NCBI RefSeq assembly: GCF_002803515.1
Contig: NZ_PHQX01000002.1
Coordinates: forward strand, 372,001 to 436,000
Direction: 5' to 3'
Length of the DNA: 64,000 bases
Origin: Stenotrophomonas lactitubi
Lineage (GTDB): Bacteria > Pseudomonadota > Gammaproteobacteria > Xanthomonadales > Xanthomonadaceae
The position numbers and the translations under genes are program-made. Positions 53,400 through 63,047 of the stretch are shown here, in pieces (position 1 is the stretch's first letter; each line of letters starts with the position of its first letter). Under the pieces are notes generated by a model. The model did no database searches. It saw only the letters and a program-made list of their open reading frames with translations, and was not told the origin of the DNA.

Positions 53400-54113
53400 T
53401 CACCCCTTGAACCGCAACCCCACACCGGGCTCGGTGAACAGGTAGCGTGAATCCAGCGCCGAGTCGCCCAGCTTGTGCCGCAGCTTGCCGACCAGGATGC
53501 GCAGGTAGTGGGTGTCGTGCTGGTGGGTGGGTCCCCAGATTTCCTGCAGGATCTGCGGCTGGGTCACCACCCGCCCGGCATTGCGCAGCAGCAGCGACAA
53601 CAGCGCGTACTCCTTGCGGGTCAATGCCACCAGTTCGCCATCAATCGCCACTTCGCGGCGCACCAGGTCCACGTGCAGGTGGCCATCGTCGAACACCGGC
53701 GGCGTGCCATCGGTCGGTACGCTGCGTGTGCGCAGCAGCGCCCGCACCCGTGCCATCAGCTCCTGGGTCCCGAAGGGTTTGGTCACGTAGTCGTTGGCGC
53801 CGTTGTCCAGTGCACGCACCTTCTCGGTTTCACCGGCACGCACGGTCAGCATGATCACCGGCACCTGGCTCCACTGCCGCAGCTGTTCCAGCACCTCGTG
53901 GCCTTCCATGTCCGGCAGGCCGATGTCCAGGATCACCAGGTCCATGTCCTCGCTGGCGGCCATCTGCAGGCCTTCCTGGCCGGTCGCAGCCTGGCGCACC
54001 TGATAGCCCTGCGCGCGCAGGCTGATGTCCAGGAACCGGCGGATCTGGGTTTCATCGTCGATCACCAGCACGCGCGGGGCCGGTGCGCTGGCATCAGTCG
54101 GGGTCGGACTCAT
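53400..54113 (-). CDS. kdpE: KdpE potassium-limitation response regulator
   Basis: 237 residues, OmpR/PhoB family. Receiver D19, D20, phospho-acceptor D63 (LVILDIGLPD), K112 (DYVTKPFG). The C-terminal winged helix has VALTRKEYALLSLLLRNAGR and THQHDTHYLRILVGKLRHKLG, then the kdpE-typical end TEPGVGLRFKG. It is activated by KdpD and turns on kdpFABC. The start overlaps the kdpD stop by 20 bases. Confidence 0.94.
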   Translation of the reverse strand: MSPTPTDASAPAPRVLVIDDETQIRRFLDISLRAQGYQVRQAATGQEGLQMAASEDMDLVILDIGLPDMEGHEVLEQLRQWSQVPVIMLTVRAGETEKVRALDNGANDYVTKPFGTQELMARVRALLRTRSVPTDGTPPVFDDGHLHVDLVRREVAIDGELVALTRKEYALLSLLLRNAGRVVTQPQILQEIWGPTHQHDTHYLRILVGKLRHKLGDSALDSRYLFTEPGVGLRFKG

Positions 54114-56778
54114 CGTGGGAGGCTGGCTTGAGCAGGGGCAGGGTGATGCGGATCAGGGTACCGCGACCGTCGCGCCCGGGCAGCGCCTGCACGCTGCCGC
54201 CATGCGCGCCGATCATGCCCTGGCAGATGGTCAGGCCGAGGCCGGTGCCGTGGCGGCCGCGGTCGCCGCGCTCGACGCTGTAGAACATGTCGAAGATGCG
54301 CGCGCGCTCGTCGTCGGGAATGCCGGGGCCGGCATCGATCACGTCGATACGCAGCTGACCGTCCAGTTCGCGCGCCAGTACCTGCACGGCGGCATCGGCC
54401 GGCGAGAACTTGGCAGCGTTCTCCATCACATTGAACACCGCCTGCTCGACCAGTGCCGGATGCACCCAGATCGGTGCCAGCGTCGCCGGAATATCCAGCT
54501 CCAGCCGCACCGTCGGCTGGTAGCGCTGCAGGCGCCGGGCGGCCGAACCAATCAGCTCATCCACGCCTATCCAGTCGCGGTTGATCTTCAGGCCCTCGTG
54601 GCCCAACCGGGTCATGTCCAGCAGGTTCTGGATGTAGCGGTCCAGGCGCTCGCCTTCGACCAGGATGGTGTCCAGCAAGGCGCGGCGGTCGGCCAGATCC
54701 ATCGCCGCGCCGTAGCTGGCCAGGCTGTCGGCCGAGCCGATCATCGCCGCCAGCGGCGAACGCAGGTCGTGCGACACCGAGGAGAGCAGGGCAGAGCGCA
54801 GCCGCTCGGTCTCGTTGCTGACGTGCGCCTGTTCCAGCTCCGCCACCAGGCGCGTGCGCAACGCCGCCTGGGCGATGTCATCGACCATCGCTTCGGCCAG
54901 TTGGCGCTGTTCGGGCAGCAGCCGCGCCTGCGCACCTGGCAGGTACAGGCCGGCCACACCGATCGCACGGTCCTCGCCGTCCAACAGCGGCAGGAACCAC
55001 CATTGCGCGCCAGCGAGGGTATCGGTGAAGCGGCCACTGGGCTGGCCATGGCGCAGGGCCCAGTCGGCTGCCGCCAGGTCGGTATCACCGGGCAGGTGAC
55101 GGCCACCGGCGGCGATATCGGCGCCGATCCGCAGCCAGGCGGGCACGTCCATGGCCTGTTCCAGCGCATGCCGGCCGGCCTGTGCCACTTCACCGTTGCC
55201 GGCCGCGCTGGCCAGCTGCCGGCCCAGCTGCTGGCGCGCGCGCGCATGGCGGTTGGCCGCGCGCAGGGCGATCACCTGCATGCGCAGGCGCGACGCCAGG
55301 CGTCCGGCAACCAATGCCGCCGCCAGGAACAGGAACACGGTGATTACGCCCTGCCGTGCGCCGATGGCGAAGGTGAAGCGTGGCGCGATGAACAGGAAGT
55401 TGTAGGCGAGGAAACACAGGATCGCCGCCATCACCGCGACGCTGGCGCGGGTACGCGCGGCTACCAGCACAACGGCCACGATGAACACCATCGACAGATC
55501 GGCCATGCCCACCCAGCGTTCCACCAGCCAAGCGACCGCGCAGGCCAGGCCGGTGGCGATCAGCGCCTGCAATGGTTCGTGGCTGATCCCACGCATTGGT
55601 GGCAGCAGGCCTTCACGACGGGAACGCGCCCGCGCCTGCGGCGTGCTGATGATGGTGATCTCGTAGTGCGCGCCGCGCTGGATCAGCTGCTGGGTCAGGG
55701 TGCGGTTGAACATCCGCGCCAGTGGTCGCTCGCGGGTGCGGCCCAGGACCAGCGTGGACACGCCGTTGTGCGCGGCGTGGTCGAGCAATGCGTCGGCGAT
55801 GCTGGAGCCGTGCAGCAGCTCGGCGTCGCCGCCGAGGCGGCGGGCCAGCGCGAACGCAGCATCGATCTCGCGCCGGGTCGCCTCGTCCTGGCGGCGTCCC
55901 TGCACTGTCACTACCGTCCACGGTGCATCGCGGCGTTCGGCGATGCGTCGCGCCACCCGCACCAGGTATTCACTCTGGCCGCCGCCATCGATCGCCACCA
56001 GCACGCCGCGTCGCAGGGGCAGATTGCTCTCGCCGCGGGCGGCGCGCGCTTCGCGCAGGCTGCTGTCAACGCGGTCGGCCGCTTCCTGCATCGCCAGTTC
56101 GCGCAATGCGGTCAGGTTGGCCGGCGAGAAGAACGCCTGCAGTGCCTGCGCGGCCTGCTCGGGCACGTACACCTTGCCCTGCTGCAGGCGCGCGATCAGT
56201 TCGCGCGGCGGCAGATCGACCAGCACGATGTCGTGCAGGCGGTCGAGCACGCCGTCGGGCACGGTCTCGCTGACGCGCACGCCGGTGATGCGCATCACCA
56301 CATCGTTGAGGCTTTCCAGATGCTGGATGTTGACCGTGGTCCAGACGTCGATGCCGGCGTCCAGCAGTTCCATCACGTCCTGCCAGCGACGTTCATGGCG
56401 GCTGCCCGGCGCATTGCGATGGGCCAGCTCGTCCACCAGCACCAGCGCCGGCCTGCGTGCCAGCACGGCGTCCAGGTCCATCTCCTGCAGGTCGTGGCCA
56501 TGGTAGGCCACGTCCTTCAGCGGCAGCCGTGGCAGGCCTTCCAGCAGGGCCTGGGTATCGGCGCGGCCGTGGGTCTCCACCAGGCCCACCACCAGGTCCA
56601 CGCCACGGCGCAGCTGTTCCTGCGCACGGGTCAGCATGGCGTAGGTCTTGCCGACGCCCGGCGCAGCGCCCAGGAACACAGTGAGCTTGCCACCGGCTTC
56701 GCGTTGCAGGCCTTCCACCAGGGCGTTGGCCTGGCGGGTCCGCAGATCAGTCATGGGGGCCGCTGTCATGGCCGCCAT
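54094..56778 (-). CDS. kdpD: KdpD sensor histidine kinase
   Basis: 894 residues, standard length. N-terminal KdpD domain has Walker A GAAPGVGKT (37-45), then a universal-stress-like domain (GVLVAIDGGGQSEYLVRVAR, HNGVSTLVLGRTRERPLA). Four helices follow at about 400-500 (ATGLACAVAWLVERW, DLSMVFIVAVVLVAARTRA, VAVMAAILCFLAYNFLF, GVITVFLFLAAALVAGRLA). A GAF-like region precedes the kinase: HisKA with SSVSHDLRSPLAAM (H670) and HATPase with N box (VMENAAKFSP) and DAGPGIPDDER. It phosphorylates KdpE under K+ limitation. Start could also be 56769 or 56754. Confidence 0.94.
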   Translation of the reverse strand: MAAMTAAPMTDLRTRQANALVEGLQREAGGKLTVFLGAAPGVGKTYAMLTRAQEQLRRGVDLVVGLVETHGRADTQALLEGLPRLPLKDVAYHGHDLQEMDLDAVLARRPALVLVDELAHRNAPGSRHERRWQDVMELLDAGIDVWTTVNIQHLESLNDVVMRITGVRVSETVPDGVLDRLHDIVLVDLPPRELIARLQQGKVYVPEQAAQALQAFFSPANLTALRELAMQEAADRVDSSLREARAARGESNLPLRRGVLVAIDGGGQSEYLVRVARRIAERRDAPWTVVTVQGRRQDEATRREIDAAFALARRLGGDAELLHGSSIADALLDHAAHNGVSTLVLGRTRERPLARMFNRTLTQQLIQRGAHYEITIISTPQARARSRREGLLPPMRGISHEPLQALIATGLACAVAWLVERWVGMADLSMVFIVAVVLVAARTRASVAVMAAILCFLAYNFLFIAPRFTFAIGARQGVITVFLFLAAALVAGRLASRLRMQVIALRAANRHARARQQLGRQLASAAGNGEVAQAGRHALEQAMDVPAWLRIGADIAAGGRHLPGDTDLAAADWALRHGQPSGRFTDTLAGAQWWFLPLLDGEDRAIGVAGLYLPGAQARLLPEQRQLAEAMVDDIAQAALRTRLVAELEQAHVSNETERLRSALLSSVSHDLRSPLAAMIGSADSLASYGAAMDLADRRALLDTILVEGERLDRYIQNLLDMTRLGHEGLKINRDWIGVDELIGSAARRLQRYQPTVRLELDIPATLAPIWVHPALVEQAVFNVMENAAKFSPADAAVQVLARELDGQLRIDVIDAGPGIPDDERARIFDMFYSVERGDRGRHGTGLGLTICQGMIGAHGGSVQALPGRDGRGTLIRITLPLLKPASHDESDPD

Positions 56779-56805
56779 TGTGCGCGCAGCGGGTGCAGGC
56801 CTGCA

Positions 56806-57450
56806 TCACGGTGCGCGTGCTGCGTGGTCAAGGGCGAAGTTCAGCGTCACCACGTTCACCCGTGGCTGGCCGAACACACCCCATTGCCGCCCTTGCGTGT
56901 TGGCCTTCACCAGCGCCTGCACGCGCTCGACCGGCAGGCCACGCGCACGGGCCACGCGTGCCACCTGCAGCTGTGCTGCCGCCGGCGACAACTGCGGATC
57001 CAGGCCGCCGCCGGACTGGGTGACCAGATCGGCAGGAACCTGCGCAGGCGCTACGCCTTCGCGCGCGGCCACTGCCGCAGTGCTCGCCGCCACGCGTTCG
57101 GCCAGCGCCGGGTTGCTGCGTGCCAGGTTGGAACCGGCCGCTGCCATCGGGTCGTAGTTGGCCGCTGACGGTCGTGCCTGGAAGTAGCCATCGCCAGTGA
57201 ACGGCTGCGACAGCCATGCCGAAGCACGCACCTGGCCGCTGCCATCACGCAGCAGGCTGCCTTCGGCCTGCGCCGGGAAGGACAGGCCGGCGAAACCGGT
57301 GGCGATGCCGGCGTAGACCGCACCGGCCAGCAGCAGGGTGGCCACGCCCAGGCCGATGGCCGGGCGCCAGCTGGCGCCATCCTGCAACGTGGCCACGCGC
57401 GCCTCGCTTTTCAGCTCGCGGGAAAGGGAAGGGGAGTCAGAACGGTTCAT
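56806..57450 (-). CDS. kdpC: KdpC subunit of K+-transporting ATPase
   Basis: 214 residues, slightly longer than the E. coli protein (190) because of an N-terminal extension ([20 protein letters not shown]). One helix ([19 protein letters not shown]) anchors a periplasmic domain containing [50 protein letters not shown] and the conserved [15 protein letters not shown]. KdpC stabilises the KdpFAB complex. It overlaps the kdpB stop by four bases. Confidence 0.93.
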   Translation of the reverse strand: MNRSDSPSLSRELKSEARVATLQDGASWRPAIGLGVATLLLAGAVYAGIATGFAGLSFPAQAEGSLLRDGSGQVRASAWLSQPFTGDGYFQARPSAANYDPMAAAGSNLARSNPALAERVAASTAAVAAREGVAPAQVPADLVTQSGGGLDPQLSPAAAQLQVARVARARGLPVERVQALVKANTQGRQWGVFGQPRVNVVTLNFALDHAARAP

Positions 57451-59507
57451 GCGCCGAATACCAGGACAAGAAGAAGGTCGATCAACTTGATTGCCGCGAA
57501 CGGCAGCAGCACGCCACCCAGGCCGTACACCAGCATGTTCCGGCGCAGCAGCGCCGTTGCGGTGGCCGGGCGGAAGCGCACACCGCGCAACGCCAGCGGA
57601 ATCAGGGCGGGAATCACCAGCGCATTGAAGATCAGCGCCGCCAGCACCGCATTGCGCGGGCTCGACAGCTGCATCACGTTCAACGCGGCCATCGCAGGCA
57701 CGGTGGCGGCAAACAACGCCGGCAGGATCGCGAAGTACTTGGATACATCGTTGGCCAGCGAGAACGTGGTCAGCGCGCCGCGGGTGATCAGCTGCTGCTT
57801 GCCCACCTCCACCACCGCCAGCAGCTTGGCCGGATCCGAATCCAGGTCGACCATGTTGCCGGCTTCCTTGGCCGCCTGCGTGCCCGAGTTCATCGCCAGG
57901 CCGATGTCGGCCTGGGCCAGCGCCGGCGCATCGTTGGTACCGTCGCCGACCATCGCCACCAGGCGGCCACCGGCCTGCTCGGCACGGATGCGTGCCAGCT
58001 TGTCCTCCGGCCGCGCCTCGGCGATGTAGTCGTCCACACCGGCTTCGGCAGCGATCGCGGCGGCCGTCAGCGGGTTGTCGCCGGTGATCATCACCGTGCG
58101 GATACCCATCGCCCGCAGCTGTGCGAACTTCTCGCGCATGCCGTGCTTGACCACGTCCGACAGCTCGATCACGCCCAGCACATGGCGACCCTCGGCCACC
58201 ACCAGCGGCGTGGCACCATTGCGTGCGACCTGGTCCACGCGCCCGGCCAGTTCCGCCGGCACGGTGCCGCCGAGCGCCAGCACATGGGCGCGGATCGCAT
58301 CGGCAGCGCCCTTGCGGATCTGCCGGCCGTGCATCAGGTCGACACCGGACATGCGGGTCTGCGCACTGAAAGCCAGGTAGTCGGCCTGGTCCGGCTCGGC
58401 GGTGGTGCAGCCCTGTTCGCGGGCCAGGCGCACGATCGATTTGCCTTCCGGGGTCGGGTCGGCCAGCGAAGACAGCAGTGCCGCCTCACGAAGCTGGTCG
58501 GCGTCGATCCCGGCCAGTGCATGGAAGTGGCTCGCCTGGCGGTCGCCGTAGGTGATGGTGCCGGTCTTGTCGAGCAGCAGCACGTCGACGTCACCGGCCA
58601 CTTCCACCGCCTTGCCGGACTTGGCCAGCACGTTGGCGGCCAGCGCACGGTTCATGCCGGCGATGCCGATGGCCGGCAGCAGGCCACCGATGGTGGTCGG
58701 GATCAGGCACACCAGCAGCGCGATCAGCAGCAGCGGATCGACCTTGACGCCCACCGAGGCACCGATCGCCGGCAGCGTCGCCACCACCACCAGGAAGGTC
58801 AGCGTCATCGCCGCCAGCAGCAGGGTCAGCGCGATTTCATTCGGCGTCTTCTGTCGGTTGGCACCTTCCACCAGCGCGATCATCCGGTCCAGGAAGCTGT
58901 GCCCCGGCTCGGCGGTGATGCGCACGACGATCTGGTCGGACAGCACCTTGGTGCCGCCGATCACGCCGGAGCGATCAGTACCCGCCTCGCGCAGCACCGG
59001 TGCCGACTCGCCGGTCACCGCCGCTTCGTTGATGGTGGCCAGGCCCTGCACGATCTCGCCGTCGGCCGGCACCAGCTCGCCGGCACTGACGATCACGTGG
59101 TCGCCGGGGCGCAGCTCGGCGGCGGGCACCTGGGTTTCACTTGCACCGGCCTGCGCCGACGCCAGACGGCGCGCCACCAGGTCCTGGCGGGCGCGGCGCA
59201 GCGAGGCGGCCTGGCCACGGCCGCGTGCTTCGGCCACGGCCTCGGCGAAATTGCCGAACAGCACGGTGACCAGCAGGATCGCCGTCACCGCCAGGCCGAA
59301 GCCCAGTGGCGCGTTGCCGGTCAGGGTGATGATCGCGGCGACGACCGTGCCGGCCATCACCACCGCCATCACCGGGCTGCGCACCAGGTGCATCGGCGAC
59401 AGCTTGCGTACGGCCTCGATGAGCGCGCGGCGCAGGCCGGCGGCATCGAGCAGGGCCGGGCGGGACGCCACGGAGGAGGAATGGTTTGCGGTTGCGTGAC
59501 TACTCAT
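57447..59507 (-). CDS. kdpB: KdpB ATP-hydrolysing subunit (P1A-type ATPase)
   Basis: 686 residues. Phosphorylation motif [10 protein letters not shown] with D313; the actuator TGES motif is VTGESAPVL; nucleotide domain has HMRTQ-like segments, and hinge [20 protein letters not shown]. Membrane helices include [35 protein letters not shown]-type stretches and the cation-region [20 protein letters not shown]. It provides the ATP energy for K+ movement through KdpA. Coupled by ATGA to kdpC. Confidence 0.95.
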   Translation of the reverse strand: MSSHATANHSSSVASRPALLDAAGLRRALIEAVRKLSPMHLVRSPVMAVVMAGTVVAAIITLTGNAPLGFGLAVTAILLVTVLFGNFAEAVAEARGRGQAASLRRARQDLVARRLASAQAGASETQVPAAELRPGDHVIVSAGELVPADGEIVQGLATINEAAVTGESAPVLREAGTDRSGVIGGTKVLSDQIVVRITAEPGHSFLDRMIALVEGANRQKTPNEIALTLLLAAMTLTFLVVVATLPAIGASVGVKVDPLLLIALLVCLIPTTIGGLLPAIGIAGMNRALAANVLAKSGKAVEVAGDVDVLLLDKTGTITYGDRQASHFHALAGIDADQLREAALLSSLADPTPEGKSIVRLAREQGCTTAEPDQADYLAFSAQTRMSGVDLMHGRQIRKGAADAIRAHVLALGGTVPAELAGRVDQVARNGATPLVVAEGRHVLGVIELSDVVKHGMREKFAQLRAMGIRTVMITGDNPLTAAAIAAEAGVDDYIAEARPEDKLARIRAEQAGGRLVAMVGDGTNDAPALAQADIGLAMNSGTQAAKEAGNMVDLDSDPAKLLAVVEVGKQQLITRGALTTFSLANDVSKYFAILPALFAATVPAMAALNVMQLSSPRNAVLAALIFNALVIPALIPLALRGVRFRPATATALLRRNMLVYGLGGVLLPFAAIKLIDLLLVLVFGA

Positions 59508-59516
59508 GGGGTGTCC

Positions 59517-61226
59517 TCAGTGCAGTCCCAGGCTCAGGTGGTCGGCGATAGGGCCGAGTACCAGCGCCGGCATGAACTGCAGCACGGTCAGGATGACGAT
59601 CACCGAGACCAGAGTCAGGGCGAAGGTCGGGGTTTCGATCTGCAGGCTGCCAGCCGATTCAGGGGCCTGCCGCTTGGCGGCCAGCTGCGCGGCCACCACC
59701 AGCGGGATGATCAGCAGCGGGAAGCGGCCCAGCAGCAACACCAGCGAGCAGCTCAGGTTCCACCACGGCGTGGCGTCGCCCAGGCCCTCGAAGCCCGAGC
59801 CGTTGTTGGCGTAGGCCGAGACATACTCGTAGAACACCTGGCTGATGCCGTGGAAACCGGGATTGGAGGTACCGGCCAGACCGGGCACGGCCAGCGTGAT
59901 CGCGGTGAACAGCAGCAGGGTGATCGGCTGCAGCAGCACCAGCAGGGCCAGCAGGCGCACCTGTGGCGTTTCCAGCTTGCGACCGAACAGCTCCGGCGTA
60001 CGGCCGGTCATCAGCCCTGCCAGGAACACACCCAGCAGCAGGTACACGATGAATTGCTGCAGGCCGCAGCCGATGCCGCCCCAGATCGCGCTGACCAGCA
60101 TGTTGACCATCGCCAGGCCGCCAGAGAGCGGGCTCAGCGAATCGTGCATGCCGTTGACCGAACCGTTGGAGACCTGGGTGGTCACCGCCGCCCATAGCGC
60201 GGTGCCATCGGCGCCGAAGCGCACTTCCTTGCCTTCCATCAGCAGCGGCGTGGCCGCGCTGGCGCTATGGCCCTCGCTCCACACCATCGCGCCGGTGGAC
60301 AGCAGCGACATGCCGAGCATGCAGCTGAACACCAGCGCGCCGAAACGACGGCGCCCGGTGAACGCGCCGATCATGAAGATCACCGCCATCGGCACCAGCA
60401 GGATGCCGATCACCTCCAGCATGTTCGACACCGGGGTCGGGTTCTCCAGCGGGAAGCTGCTGTTCGGGCCATACCAGCCGCCACCATTGGCACCCAGTTG
60501 TTTGGCCGCGACCATCGCCGCAACCGGACCCAGCGGCAGCTTCTGCTGCGCCATGCCGGCACTGGCGTCGATCGGCGTGGCCTGCGGGCCACCGGCCATC
60601 GTGGAGGGCACGCCCTGGCTGGTCAGCAGCAGCGTCCATACCAGGCACAGCGGCAACAGGAAGCGCACGCACAAGCGCACGACGTCCGCGTAGTAATTGC
60701 CCACCGCCACCTGGCGGTCATCGCCCGCGACGGGCGCGGTGACCGATTTCGGCGCACGCGAGAACAACGCACGCAGCGTCGCCACGGCCAGCGCCAGGCC
60801 CATCATCGGCGTCACCACCTGCAGGCCGGTGATGCCGGTCATCTGCGAGAAGTAGGACAGCTGCGCCTGGCCGGAGTAGTGCTGCTGGTTGGTGTTGGTC
60901 AGGAACGAGATCATCGTGTGCAGCGCCGTGTCCCAGCGCATGTTCGGGATCTGGTCCGGATTCAACGGCAACCACGCCTGGGTCATGAACACGGCCTGGG
61001 TCAGCACCGCGATCACCACGTTGCTGAGCACGAACGCCAGCACGTAGCCCCGCCAGGACATCGAACGTGAGGGATCGACGCCGAGCACCTTGTACAGCGG
61101 CTTTTCGATCCAGTGGAACAGCACGTCGACCTTCATCGGCGTGCCGCGCATCACCCGGGCAAGATAGAGGCCCAGGGGCCAGGCCAACAGCAGGCTGGCG
61201 GCAAGAATGGCAAGAATTTCAGTCAT
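59517..61226 (-). CDS. kdpA: KdpA K+-binding/translocating subunit
   Basis: 569 residues with ten transmembrane helices. K+ filter-like segments are recognised as TNTNQQHYSGQAQLSY (first), GANGGGWYGPNSSFPLENPT (second), MVNMLVSAIWGGIGCG (third) and YVSAYANNGSGFEGLGDATP (fourth), matching the four SKT-type pore loops of KdpA. It starts 12 bp after kdpF and ends 9 bp before kdpB. Confidence 0.95.
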   Translation of the reverse strand: MTEILAILAASLLLAWPLGLYLARVMRGTPMKVDVLFHWIEKPLYKVLGVDPSRSMSWRGYVLAFVLSNVVIAVLTQAVFMTQAWLPLNPDQIPNMRWDTALHTMISFLTNTNQQHYSGQAQLSYFSQMTGITGLQVVTPMMGLALAVATLRALFSRAPKSVTAPVAGDDRQVAVGNYYADVVRLCVRFLLPLCLVWTLLLTSQGVPSTMAGGPQATPIDASAGMAQQKLPLGPVAAMVAAKQLGANGGGWYGPNSSFPLENPTPVSNMLEVIGILLVPMAVIFMIGAFTGRRRFGALVFSCMLGMSLLSTGAMVWSEGHSASAATPLLMEGKEVRFGADGTALWAAVTTQVSNGSVNGMHDSLSPLSGGLAMVNMLVSAIWGGIGCGLQQFIVYLLLGVFLAGLMTGRTPELFGRKLETPQVRLLALLVLLQPITLLLFTAITLAVPGLAGTSNPGFHGISQVFYEYVSAYANNGSGFEGLGDATPWWNLSCSLVLLLGRFPLLIIPLVVAAQLAAKRQAPESAGSLQIETPTFALTLVSVIVILTVLQFMPALVLGPIADHLSLGLH

Positions 61227-61238
61227 GGCAGGCTCCGC

Positions 61239-61331
61239 TCAGAACGACTCGGGCCGCAGCACGACATAAAGAAGATAGGCGGCGGCAACCAGCACCAGCA
61301 CGCCACACAGCAACGACAGCCAGGGGGACAT
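61239..61331 (-). CDS. kdpF: KdpF small membrane subunit
   Basis: A 30-residue protein MSPWLSLLCGVLVLVAAAYL followed by LYVVLRPESF, one transmembrane helix. It is the expected first gene of kdpFABC and its size and sequence style (LLxxLVLxxxxYLxxVLLRPExF) match KdpF, which binds KdpA and stabilises the complex. ATG at 61331 with GGGG-rich sequence upstream; stop 61239. Found by reading the reverse strand between kdpA and the promoter. Confidence 0.92.
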   Translation of the reverse strand: MSPWLSLLCGVLVLVAAAYLLYVVLRPESF

Positions 61332-61421
61332 GGAATTGAGACCTGGTGGAACCCCTCCACCTCAGGCCGTCATCGTCGTCCCCACCCCCATAAACGCACT
61401 ACGCGCCGGACCGGGCCGACG

Positions 61422-61438
61422 CGTAAAGAGTGCATAAA
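61422..61438 (-). promoter_or_regulatory. Possible KdpE-binding site upstream of kdpF
   Basis: On the reverse strand the bases read TTTATG-CACTC-TTTACG, spaced exactly as the E. coli KdpE box TTTATA-N5-TTTACA and about 90 bp upstream of the kdpF start. Ten of twelve defined bases agree. Promoter boxes for the -35/-10 could not be assigned. Confidence 0.5.
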
Positions 61439-61473
61439 TTCCGTGGGCCAACCCGTAACCAGCCCCCCTGCTG

Positions 61474-61539
61474 AGCCGAGCCTACGCTCGGCTGCTCTTT
61501 CCCGAGGTCAAGCGGAGCCGAGCGTGGGCTCGGCTCTAC
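61474..61539. repeat. SMAG palindrome dimer (AGCCGAGC type)
   Basis: AGCCGAGCCTACGCTCGGCT (61474-61493) and inverted AGCCGAGCGTGGGCTCGGCTCTAC (61516-61539). It lies between the kdp promoter and the stop of the 61546 gene. Confidence 0.85.
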
Positions 61540-61545
61540 CGGCAG

Positions 61546-62205
61546 TCACGGGGCTTGGCTCGCCGGCGCCAATCCCTTCAGTTGCCGATAGCGCTGCAGG
61601 CTGCTTTCGATCTCGACCTTCAATGCCTGCTGCTGCTGTTCGAAGCTGGCCAGCAGCCGCTGCTGCGACTTCAGCTGCGCATGGCGCTGGGCGATCGCCT
61701 GGGCCTGCTTGTCGGCCACCTTGCCGCCGGCCAGTTCGCGGTCACCGGCGGCAGCAAGCAGGGCCACCAGCGAATCGCGCAGGCTGGCCACGTTGTACTG
61801 GGCGGTCTTGAGGTTGTTGTCGAGCACCTCCTGGCGCTCGGCGAACACGCGCCGCAGCGCGTTCTCATCACCGTAGGTGGTCAGCATCGCCTGTTCGGTG
61901 CGCTGGCGGGTCTGCTCGGCCATCTGGTCCAGCTGGGCCTGCGCCGCCGCCGTGCTGGCGGCAGCGCGTTCCTCATCGCTCAACGCGCGCTGCACCTGCG
62001 CATTGCGCAGGCCGCTGTTGGCGCTGAACTCATCGCGGGCGTGGTTGACCGCATCGGCTGGCAGCGCATCGCTGCAGATCCGCTCCTTGCCCTCGTTCCA
62101 GCAGTACAGCTTCTTGTCTGCAGCCTTGCCGCCGGACTGTGCCAGCAGCGTCTGCGGCATCACCAGCAGCAGGCTGGCGGCGACGATGGCAGGAACTCGG
62201 AACAT
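61546..62205 (-). CDS. Secreted coiled-coil hypothetical protein (DUF4124-like N-terminus)
   Basis: 219 residues. Signal peptide MFRVPAIVAASLLLVMPQTLLA. The mature N-terminus has KKLYCWNEGKERICSDALP, with paired Cys in the style of DUF4124 (a short Y-W-x-D-x-x-G-x-x-xxSD motif). The rest is long helices rich in Gln/Ala/Glu (QAQLDQMAEQTRQRTEQAML, AQRHAQLKSQQRLLASFEQQ), likely a coiled-coil. Function unknown. It is 19 bp downstream of pyrE and may be co-transcribed with it. Confidence 0.7.
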   Translation of the reverse strand: MFRVPAIVAASLLLVMPQTLLAQSGGKAADKKLYCWNEGKERICSDALPADAVNHARDEFSANSGLRNAQVQRALSDEERAAASTAAAQAQLDQMAEQTRQRTEQAMLTTYGDENALRRVFAERQEVLDNNLKTAQYNVASLRDSLVALLAAAGDRELAGGKVADKQAQAIAQRHAQLKSQQRLLASFEQQQQALKVEIESSLQRYRQLKGLAPASQAP

Positions 62206-62224
62206 GCGACCTTCCCCCTGGTGG

Positions 62225-62884
62225 TCAGCGCGTGGAACGGACGCCGTACTGGGCGCGATAGGCCTCCAGCGGCTGCCGGTAGCCTACAAGTTCCGGATTT
62301 CCGGACGCGAAATCAAGCAGGTCGGCCAGCGTCGCTACGGCGATCACCGGGATGCCGGCTTCTTCGGCCACGGCCTGTGCGGCGGAGCGATGGTCGCTGT
62401 CCGAGGCGATCTCCTGGCGGTCCAGGGCCACCACGATGCCGGCCGGAATGCCGCCCGCAGCGCGGATGATCGCCAGCGCCTCGCGGATGGCAGTGCCGGC
62501 GGTGATCACGTCGTCGACGATCAGCACGCGCTTGCCGGTCATGTCGGCGCCGATCAGCTGGCCGCCTTCACCATGGTCCTTCACTTCCTTGCGGTTGAAC
62601 GACAGCGGCAGATCGCGGCCGCGCTGGGCCAGCTCGCATGCCATCGCGGTGGCCAGCGGAATGCCCTTGTAGGCCGGGCCGAACACCACGTCGTACTTGA
62701 TCCCGGTGGCGTCGATGGCGTCGGAATAGCACGCGCCCAGCTGCGACAGCAGGGAACCGGAGTCGAAACGGCCGGCGTTGAAGAAATAGGGGCTCAGCCG
62801 GCCGGACTTGAGGGTGAACTGGCCGAAGCGCAGGGCATCGGCGGTCAGGGCCAGCTGCAGGAAACGGTGACGGTGGTCGCTCAT
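62225..62884 (-). CDS. pyrE: Orotate phosphoribosyltransferase
   Basis: 219 residues from ATG 62884 (MSDHRHRFLQLALTADALRF), the family-length start; an ATG at 62905 adds seven residues. The PRPP-binding motif is VLIVDDVITAGTAIREAL, and the flexible loop NRKEVKDHGEGGQ contains the catalytic Lys/His. It converts orotate and PRPP to OMP, the fifth step of UMP synthesis. It is divergent from the exonuclease III gene. Confidence 0.96.
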   Translation of the reverse strand: MSDHRHRFLQLALTADALRFGQFTLKSGRLSPYFFNAGRFDSGSLLSQLGACYSDAIDATGIKYDVVFGPAYKGIPLATAMACELAQRGRDLPLSFNRKEVKDHGEGGQLIGADMTGKRVLIVDDVITAGTAIREALAIIRAAGGIPAGIVVALDRQEIASDSDHRSAAQAVAEEAGIPVIAVATLADLLDFASGNPELVGYRQPLEAYRAQYGVRSTR

Positions 62885-63047
62885 CAAAACTCGATTCATC
62901 TTCATTTGGAGCGCAAATCCTAATCCAGCTGGGCTTTTCGCGCTCGTCCGGCTCCTTCACGCGGGTATCCGGGGCGGCCCCCGCGGGCTGCTCAGCCCGG
63001 CAGGCAACCGGTATGCTTGCCCGGTTTCCCGCCGTAGGTTCTTCCGC

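Noticed and set aside
54025-57168. A ~1050-codon open frame on the + strand antisense to kdpD and kdpC
   Set aside because: Long antisense frames are common at this GC content; it has no ribosome site or family resemblance, while the reverse strand encodes recognisable KdpD/KdpC.
57216-60197. A ~990-codon open frame on the + strand antisense to kdpB and kdpA
   Set aside because: His/Arg/Gln-rich composition typical of shadow frames; the opposite strand carries DKTGT and KdpA pore motifs.
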